Origin: Sisyra terminalis
Lineage: Eukaryota > Arthropoda > Insecta > Neuroptera > Sisyridae
Length of the DNA: 64,000 bases
Direction: 5' to 3'
Assembly: GCA_958496175.1 (NCBI GenBank)
Contig: OY292278.1
Coordinates: 20,646,001-20,710,000 of the forward strand
How positions within the stretch are numbered: the first letter of the stretch is position 1; each line of letters begins with the position of its first letter. Under the pieces are notes generated by a model that was not told where the DNA came from, made no database searches, and worked only from the letters and a program-made list of their open reading frames with translations. The position numbers and the translations under genes were made by a program. Of the stretch, positions 56,176-64,000 are shown one piece after another.

Positions 56176-59022
56176 ATTTTCTAAAGATTTTGCATTGATA
56201 GACTATGTACTATGTCAACTAAGAGAGGAGAAAATTTATTTTGTTCAAATATGTTATGGAAGGAGATCGACGACTCAACAAATTGAGAAAAAAAAATCAA
56301 ATTTAACACTGTGGGTATAGAGAGCATATTACCTGTATTGACCAGGTCAATGAGACATACCCTTTAAGTTGCTTTGTACTAACAATAATGCAATGGGGAT
56401 TGTCATAATTTTTTATTGCATTAGATTACAAGGTTGATTTTCCTACAGCCTCAAAGGACGGTATATCTTCGTGGATGATATAAGTTTTAAATTTCTACTC
56501 ATAAATATAATTTTAACAACTACTCCGATAAGTTTCTGAGAAAAATAGTCTTGGCAATTCAATAAACGAACAACAAAGTACCTAAACGGACTTTTAAAGG
56601 TTCTCTTTATCCTTTTAAGATACGGAACCCTAAAAAACTGTTTCTTAAAGTATCTGGTACACCATTTAAATTTAATTCATTGTTAGATAAAAATATCCCC
56701 TTACTGCTTTAAGAACTCTAACTTATATCAAGTCATACTGGAAAATTAAGTAAACGAAATTGGTAGTTTAATATTCTCGTACAATTTCTCTTAGTACTAC
56801 TAATTGTATGACTGGCATTTCCGCGGTACGTGACGTATCTTATTGTTTATTCTTGACCAAAAAAAACAGCTTGCAGATTGTGGCGTGTCTTTAATTCAAA
56901 AGCCCAATACTAATAATCGATTCTTGGTTTACTATGACAACGAAAAATCGATTCGTAAAAACAAATTTTTTCAACGATATAATAGGTTCTGAAATAATAT
57001 TGGAATCGATTTAACTATCCCTATTTTTTATTAAGATAATTTAATTTTTCAAATAAAGAATTAATGATATGGTAGTATTGAAGCACTCAATTCGGAAAAC
57101 TTATCTGACAAAGATATTTCGGCTTATTTAATTTCATTATTTTGTAACCTTTAGTAATCAAAGAGTTGAAATCGTCTTAAAGTTTGAAACTTTTTCTGTG
57201 TATTTTCCTTTCAAATGACTTTTTCTCTAAATTTAAATCTTCCTAAATTAACTTAATCTAAACCAATTTCAACAAAGCTGACAAAGCCCTTGGAGGCTTT
57301 TCAAGCTCCCGAAAAGCTTCATTTACAAGCCGAAACAGAAAATAAAATTCATGTTCGCGTTTTTTTTTCCGAGAGTTTTTACGATACTTTTTCTTCGTTC
57401 CATTTGTGCGTTAGTTGCACGAAAGTTTGCGCCAAACTATTTATCGTTTGGTAATAAAATTTGGCGTTATATTAAAGTGAGGGAAACGGAAATGCAATCT
57501 TTGTTCCATTTTATTTTGATCCAATCTATTTCATTGTGGAAGATAGAATAAGTAATGATGGCTATTTGGGGAGAATGCAATTTCTAGCACTTGAAAACCG
57601 CACTCAGAAATTTTCGAATATAGAATTTGGGAGCAGTTAAGTGGTTTTGTGGTTTATAGATTTGTTTTTGTGTGGGAGACTAAAGTTGGGGTGTTTTAGT
57701 GTCTCTAATGGGGTTGTTTTCAATTAGGACAGCATTTTCAGTGGGTGAAAATTTTTCGTTGTAATTAGGAGCTTAATGTGATGATGAAATAAAAATAATT
57801 TTATAATTTTAAATGAATTTTAATTTTTATTGATATAAGCCCTTTTTATTTAAACTTATTTGAATATTTAAATGCCACTTGTTTAATCTCGTTTTTCCGA
57901 AACGGAGAGAAACGAAAATTCATTAACATTTTCTTAAACATAAAATTCATTTGCGCGTGTATATGTGTGAATTTTCATTGCAAATTGTTTGTGCAGCGAC
58001 CAAAACCAGGATGATGATAGGGGTTGAGGGTGTGTCGGAGCGAAACGGTGTAATGTAATAATTTCTAAAGAATACGGTTGTTAATTAACAACATTCATTA
58101 TCGTAATTTATTTTTAAACGTTGGCACTTACCTGAAGGTAGCTCTAGCATGTACAAATGAAAAAAAAAAACGAATATCGTTTTAATTACTGGAAAATAAA
58201 CAATTGAAATAATTCTGTTTTGAAATTTTATTATTTATTTAAGGGATGAAATGTCGGATTAAGAGAATGGCCGGGTTTTTGCATTATGTATTGCTTTTTT
58301 ATTTTATTTTATTTGTGTTTTTGTCGAAATTCGGGTCGCGTAATTTGAACATTTGCGTCGTCATATTCAAAGCTCGTTTTTAATTAAATTCGACACAAAA
58401 TATGAAATATCGTTCTTGTTTATATATATTATATTCGACTGGTTTGGATGAAGATGGGATTGAGCAGGATGAGGTTAGGTTTATCGTTCGTCATTTATTT
58501 AACAAAATATAATTAGGTTGCGTAGCTTTTTTGGTCGTTATTCTCTCGTTTTACCCTCATTGACGAGGGCTCCCAAGATGAAACCATACAGAGAAACCTA
58601 TCTAACTTAATTACATGTTTCGGAAGTTTATACTTTAGGGTTTATTTGAAGTTGGATATTTTTGTATTTTTTTATTTGACTTATCCTTAGTTTTTCCGAG
58701 ATTAATTTATTAGTTATTTCTTGGTCTATAAGTCTCTTAGTATGCGTCTACTCCATAATTTAAAAGCTTTTATCTTTTGAAACTCGACCAAATCGCAGAA
58801 AATTTTGTTCGTCCAACTCTTTTTTTCGCGCATATGCTTATATGGTTAAAATGAGTTGACGAGAATACTTTTGCAGTACAAATCTATTAGCAGATCTATT
58901 GGTCGTTACCGCCTCTTATTGGCAAATTTCGGTTTCATATTAACACAGTGTTCTTCTTTTCATCTAAGTAGATTAAAATTAAATTCTTTTATCTAAAAAA
59001 AAAGAAAAGATAATAGTTATTT
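56176..59022. other. AT-rich noncoding stretch
   Basis: No gene could be supported. 57290-57440 and 57890-58140 are somewhat more complex (GAAACGGAGAGAAACG, GGTGTGTCGGAGCGAAACGG) and might be regulatory. Confidence 0.35.
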
Positions 59023-59258
59023 TCGATACATATGCGTAAAGTGAGGTTTTCTAGTAGGATGAAATTGAGACACTTGCTAAAGGGACTGATCATACACAAC
59101 TTGATCTCGTGAGCCTACCCCCTACCCCCTACCCCCATTCGCCTGGCGGCTTCGTGAGGGTACACAGCGCACTCGATCTCGTTGTGTATGATCAGTCCCT
59201 TTAGCAAGTGTCTCAATTGCGTCCTATTAGGTACCTCACTTTAAGCATAAGTATCGAA
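59023..59258. repeat. Inverted repeat with C-rich loop
   Basis: Arms of about 80 bases (59023-59100 and 59181-59258) are complementary through CGATACATATGCG, AAAGTGAGGT, AATTGAGACACTTGCTAAAG and GGACTGATCATACACAAC, with few differences. The 80-base spacer holds three CTACCCCC units (59114-59136), which on the minus strand are GGGGGTAG runs able to form a G-quadruplex. A young foldback or MITE is likely. There is no coding capacity. Confidence 0.85.
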
Positions 59259-59268
59259 CAAAATTTTT

Positions 59269-59611
59269 TGTAACGACTGCTTCTAAAGTTCAACAGAAAG
59301 AGAGATTGATAAATTAATTATTTTTATTTATATATGCAAAATTGCAACTCTATAGTAAGAATAATTTATAGAAAATTTATGAATAAAAACAACAGTCTTT
59401 TACTTTAAACTACAGTCTAAATAATTACCTATATTAATTATTTCTTATCAAAGTTTATTTAGGTATCAATTTATTTTACTTTTCCCCACTGTTATTTACT
59501 TTCGCGCACGGTTTCTCTACTTTCGCACACGCTTGCCACCACGGTGAGAAAACGGCTCTTTACCCCCGCCACACAATGCACGAAAGTTCAACTTTAGAAG
59601 CAGTCGTTACA
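59269..59611. repeat. Second inverted repeat pair next to the first
   Basis: TGTAACGACTGCTTCTAAAG (59269-59288) is repeated as its exact complement at 59592-59611, and the following bases are nearly complementary too (GTTCAAC against GTTGAAC). The 300 bases between contain two TTTCGC(G/A)CACG words at about 59502 and 59521. The pair begins 10 bases beyond the previous inverted repeat, so the two may be parts of one composite element. Confidence 0.7.
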
Positions 59612-61269
59612 AAAAAAATATTACTCTCTTTCTTAAAGAACCTAACGATTACACACATGATTATTTACACTGTTTTTATCTTATAATTATACATATTCCT
59701 TTTTTGTTTTGGAAGAAATATTAACGTGAGGTTTAATACTAAAGATTAGTAAGTTTTATTGATGAATAAATTTACCAGAGTAATTATAAAGTTTTACAAA
59801 TATTGCTCGATTTATTCAAATTCTTCCGTTGCAATTGTTCTTTAAATTATAATTACAACAAGATATTTAATATTGCATTGCATTTTAGTACTTTATCCGA
59901 GACACATTAAAATCTTTCCATTAATTTTAACGAGAATCTTTTCTCCCATTGAGAACTACCATGTTAAAAATAATCTTCATCACACTAGCTATAATTGGTA
60001 GTTTGAAAATTGATATTGCTTTTGATGAATGCTTTTATTGATTTGGATGATCTCAATAATTGTGCCATCATCATTTTTAAATCAGTCTCAAATTATCACG
60101 AAAAGATGAAATAAAAAAAAACAAGATACCACAACTGAAACTCATCATACACAAGTATACCAGTTGATTAAGGTCAGAATTTTAATTGAAATGTAAATGA
60201 ATCATGACAGATATAATAAGTCATTGGATATTTTCACGAAAGCATAATAAAGCGCTACGATCGAAATTGTTACGGATTATGTTCCGATATTACAAAATTA
60301 TTACTTGATAGAGAAACTTTGTATTGTAGATGTTGGAAGTTCTACAAAGACATGCAACTCAAGCATACAAATCTTTGGATAAGTTAATAATGACATTCAT
60401 TCTAATAGTAAAATGGAAAGATAAATAGAGATTTGATCTTGGATTTTATTATTAAAATTCTAGTTTCTGCTTTGATATTTTGTCGGCATCTTTTATTCGT
60501 GGAAAATATTAATCAATAAAGGTACCTAAGTATTTTTCAGTAGAAAATACTTCAAAGGTGAAGATACTTGTACAATATTTCGCAGAAATGCAATTAATTA
60601 TCGTGCGCCAATGGTTGCATTTTGAAGGTTTCCTATGTTTAAAGCAAATTAAAAATTGTTTATTTTTCACTTTGTTTAAAGTCTTATAAAAACTATAAAG
60701 TATTAGATTGTCAGATCATAGGAATACATCAAATACTACGGATGAATCTTCGAAGTTATGTAGGAATAGAACTAGCAGAAAGTTAGAATGGAAAATCCGT
60801 TTTATGTTAAAGTAAAGTTTGTTTCCTTTTTTCATGGAAAATCTCAACCTCTCTATTCCCTTTTTTCTTCGGACTGTTTTACAAATGCTTTTACAGTATA
60901 GATTTTATAAACCAACCTTTTATAAACCAACGTCCCTCTGATGAGAAAAAAATGAATAACGCCTCCTTCTAAACATTTAATAATACTAATTTCTGATAGG
61001 AAAGAATAACATCGCGGTACTTAACTCTTTTATTATTTGTGTTGATAGATGTGACATCTCTTAGAAAGTCGCAGTCTTCCGTTGGGAACTGCTGTTCTTC
61101 AGCATCCAATATAAGACCTCCTCCTCTTAACATGTTCCCCTTTGATTTTATGTCCTTTTTATCATCTTGGTGGTGATCATTTATTCTTTGTTCACTCTTC
61201 TCAATACTTACATGTTGAAAAAAATGTAAGAACTTTCTTAAGTTCGTTAGTTTTTGACGGTCCATGAAA
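59612..61269. other. AT-rich noncoding stretch
   Basis: No gene or element could be bounded. A 98-codon minus-strand frame (60969-61265; contains CDFLRDVTSINT and a basic/acidic start) is less AT-biased than its surroundings but not recognisable. Confidence 0.35.
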
Positions 61270-61289
61270 AACGTTTAGGATATGCCGAT

Positions 61290-61520
61290 GAGTTTCCAAT
61301 CATATCCCTATTGGGTCAACCCGAGAGCGAGATATTAATTTTAACGTTGATCTTGCCCAACAAATTCCCAATTATATCCCAATTGTGTGGGACCAAATAT
61401 TGTGGTTGGGTAAGCCCAACCACAATATTTTCATCTTCATAGTGGGCTTACCCGACAGGTACCCGATTATATCCCAATAGGGCTTGCCCCATCAATGCCC
61501 AGTTGGGTCCGTACATAAGC
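61290..61520. repeat. Element with repeated TATATCCCAAT words and a 16-bp hairpin
   Basis: The phrase AAT(C/T)ATATCCC(T/A)AT occurs three times (about 61300, 61372 and 61463). Each is near a TTGGG or GGGCTTGCCC/GGGTAAGCCC word. In the middle, 61395-61410 and 61415-61430 are perfect 16-bp inverted repeats with a 4-base TAAG loop. This pattern points to a short non-autonomous element with internal repeats. Ends are not defined. Confidence 0.6.
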
Positions 61521-63589
61521 ATGGGGACAATTTCTAGTCGGGAATATCTAGGTAGGAAACTAAAAAGTAGATATCATATAATAGGAACTCTTAAAAAATT
61601 TTTTATTATAAATTTGAAACATTTTTGGTTCCTTTTCCGGATTTTTCATAACTAAAAGTTTAATATCTATAGAAAAGTCAATAACAATTCCTTTAAAAAT
61701 TGACAACAAAAAAAATGATAAAAATTTGTACAGTAATAGGATAGATTTTGGGGTTTAATCCAACAAATTTTAATTTCCGCCAGTTCCTTAACTAATTACT
61801 GCCTTCAATTAGGCAAATTCTGAAAATTTATTTGGATACAAAATCAAGATGATTCATTCAAACCCGGGAAGAGCTTTCACTGTAGTTGTACACAAAAATA
61901 AGTCGTGATATTTTTAGATTAAAGTAGGTACATTTTCGTTCCCTTATGGTTATGATTTTTTTCAATATTAATGAAGTGTGAAATTTGACACTCACTAATG
62001 AACTCATCAACATAAAAAAGGGTGCCAAGATTCCGAAAAAAGTTACATAAAAACCCAATTTTTCAACATATACCATTTTTATTTTTAACCCATTAATTCC
62101 CAAGCGGGAAAATAAAAATTCGACTTTATACGAATGAAATGAGGATGTGATACGTAGGTAAGGGTTGAGAAGTCTTTAATGTCGTTTCAAACAATTATCC
62201 TCTCGGTAGTATTGTCTTAATTAAAATACTTAACGATTGGAAAGCTATGCAAAAACGAGAAAAGCTTTCGGGGAAATGTAAACAGGACTGGTTGGGGTCG
62301 ACTGGGGTTGGAGATCAAGCAGGCGGCAAAATGTTAATTACATTAAAGACGGCTTTGTTTAACACTTGCGCAAAAGCTTTAAATTAGCATACCATTGAAA
62401 TGCAATAATGAAATGGTGGGAAATTGAAAAATTTGAATTTCGTGAAAATTTAATTTTGTGCTTGCATTTGTCTTCATTGGATTCGTACGATCGTAGAATT
62501 CTCACACCACACCGGCATTTTTGATTTATCTACGATTCAACAACAATATCCCAGATCCTAGATTTTTACATTTAAAATCAAATTTATTTGAAATACGCGT
62601 TCTAATATCAAATCTGTGTATGCCGGGGGGTGGCAACCCATTTTTTCCACCCGTCTCATTTCTACGCGTTTTGTGTTGAAAGAACCTCAAAAAATTTACA
62701 TAGTAAATATTTAATCTCTTCTCATATTCGAGACAAATTTCAATTCGTTTTTATCGAAAATAACTGTAGCTTTCTTGCCGCTCGTATTTTATCACAACCC
62801 AATTTTTATAACATCGCTTTTGGTACACCGATAATAACGAAGATGTTTTACAAACTCCTAACTTTAGCGGCCGAACGTCATCGTTTCAAGGATAATTGTG
62901 ATTAGTCTGAAAGTTTTCAGGGCCGCATTTATTTTGCATGCAAATCGAATATTTACTTTTTTTTCCTACACGCGCACCACATCAACGGATATGACCGATT
63001 TAAATGGGCGTTAAATAAAAATATTCAACACTCAAAACGTTTCCTTTTAAAAATTATATAATTAGACACGTGTTAATTTAATTATTATTACTGCTTTACG
63101 TGTGTCTGCTTGAAAATGGACGTAAACGGAAAAGGGGATATTTAACTGAATTAAATTATCTCTTCGTGTTTCTATGAACTCTTTGAAGCAGAAAAAAACT
63201 TTTACAAAAGATGTAAGTTATGGAAGGCGAACCAGACATTATTTTTTCCTCTCAGCTAAAAATGATTTCTTAACAACAGCTTTAATCTACCACTTCAAAG
63301 AAGAAGTGCAAGAAGCCATAGATCTTTTATATACTCTTTTAATATTAACTTTAGAAGGATATTTTAATTGTCTTTATGTATCAAGAAATTCAAGATCTTG
63401 AAACCCAAAAGAAATATGGTAACATAATTTTACAAACTGCCTTTCTTATACTATTTGAATGCCCAGTTATGACTCAAAGCCGTCTCCGTTCTTTTGGGCC
63501 ACCTGGGCATTTGCTGGGAAATATCCATAAAGATCCAATAAGTTAGGCTTACTTCTGAAATAAATTTCAGCATTAGCTTATTTAAAAAG
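61521..63589. other. Noncoding stretch with GC-richer segments at 62240-62350 and 62480-62640
   Basis: The two segments contain GACTGGTTGGGGTCGACTGGGG and ACACCACACCGGCATTTTTG, GTGTATGCCGGGGGG-type words and no repeat termini. The 91-codon frame at 62630-62905 shows no domain. Possible regulatory DNA; otherwise AT-rich. Confidence 0.33.
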
Positions 63590-63680
63590 TATCGATTTAT
63601 CGATGTATCGATATTTAAGATCCATAATTTAAGCTGATATAGTTTAATCCGAGATATCGATATAAAATATTCATTATCGA
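63590..63680. repeat. ATCGAT-rich dispersed element, copy 2
   Basis: 63590-63616 equals 56090-56116. GAGATATCGATATAAAATATTC follows at about 63651-63672, again giving weak inverted symmetry. Confidence 0.55.
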
Positions 63681-63865
63681 AAGTTATATTAAAAATGAGG
63701 TATAACCTTAGATCAGGCACGTCGGATTTTGAGAACTTAGAAGAATTGTTTAGAAATGTTTTCGAAATTATTCCTAAAGTCATTTTGACATTTAATGTCA
63801 ATGATTATTTTCAAATATTTAAATTGTTATAGCTTTAGGTAGTTCCTTTTTATTAATATTATGAC

Positions 63866-64000
63866 CCAAATCTCTTTTAGCACACTCAAATCTGGTGACA
63901 TTGCATTTTCGACTTTATTTTTATTTTAATTCGCGAATAAATCAGTCCAAAATGAAAATTTAGCCACACAAGAGAAAAGTATACCATATTAGGATTAAAT
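63866..64000 (+). mobile_element. MITE family 1, copy D (cut by the window end)
   Basis: CTCTTTTAGCACACTCAAAT, GGTGACATTGCATTTTCGAC and TTAATTCGCGAATAAATCAG, followed by AAAATTTAGCCACACAAGAG, are colinear with the left half of copy B (13971-14198). The right arm lies beyond the window. Confidence 0.7.

Noticed and set aside
59114..59136. CTACCCCC units as a telomere-like tract
   Set aside because: Only three units, inside a hairpin loop, and the unit is not a known telomere repeat.
63451..63801. 116-codon minus-strand frame, one of the longest in the window
   Set aside because: AT-rich composition, no recognisable domain, and it overlaps the ATCGAT repeat block.
1..64000. CRISPR arrays, operons or bacterial promoters
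   Set aside because: No regularly spaced direct repeats with unique spacers and no bacterial gene organisation; the tRNAs and transposons are eukaryotic.

Overview
The window looks like nuclear DNA from an arthropod, probably an insect. It is about 70% A+T, has no bacterial-style gene packing, and carries four eukaryotic tRNA-Ser(UGA) genes. It also holds Penelope-like and other non-LTR retroelement fragments, many small DNA-transposon derivatives with 8-bp target duplications, a piggyBac-type TTAA element and a tRNA-derived SINE family. I could not recognise any host protein-coding exon. The open frames present are almost all short, AT-rich chance frames. I read the window as a large intergenic or intronic stretch.

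Layout. 1-9000: a MITE nested inside another MITE (360-735), a long-TIR element (7055-7606) and a minus-strand tRNA-Ser (8968-9049). 9000-16000: two broken non-LTR retrotransposon C-termini (10035-10448 minus, 11144-11330 plus), a hAT-like MITE, a second MITE-1 copy and a 766-bp piggyBac-like MITE (14605-15370). 19000-24000: a SINE, a foldback, a 231-bp hAT MITE with a perfect 8-bp duplication, then a 2.2-kb hAT-like element (21775-23993). Inside that element are a textbook heat-shock-type core promoter (22461-22545) and an inverted repeat whose arms fold as hammerhead ribozymes. 25900-31400: two copies of one non-LTR retrotransposon 3' end; the longer one is inserted in a decayed minus-strand Penelope-like element that still shows RT and GIY-YIG remnants. 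33000-44000: SINEs, hAT MITEs and a tandem duplication that captured a MITE end. About 44.65 kb: a candidate Inr+DPE promoter with a 5' exon ending at a splice donor. 52.35-52.74 kb: three tandem tRNA-Ser genes. 59.0-59.6 kb: nested inverted repeats around a C-rich/G-rich tract. The last 135 bases are a MITE-1 copy cut by the window edge.

Between the repeats are several islands of higher G+C and complexity (about 12.65, 21.4, 24.4, 32.1-33.0, 36.4-37.1, 53.2 and 62.5 kb). They look like candidate cis-regulatory or conserved noncoding DNA, which only cross-species alignment can confirm. The most notable items are the hammerhead pair, the heat-shock-type promoter enclosed in a transposon, the Inr+DPE promoter and the Penelope/non-LTR nest. 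Every assignment was made by eye; no database was searched.
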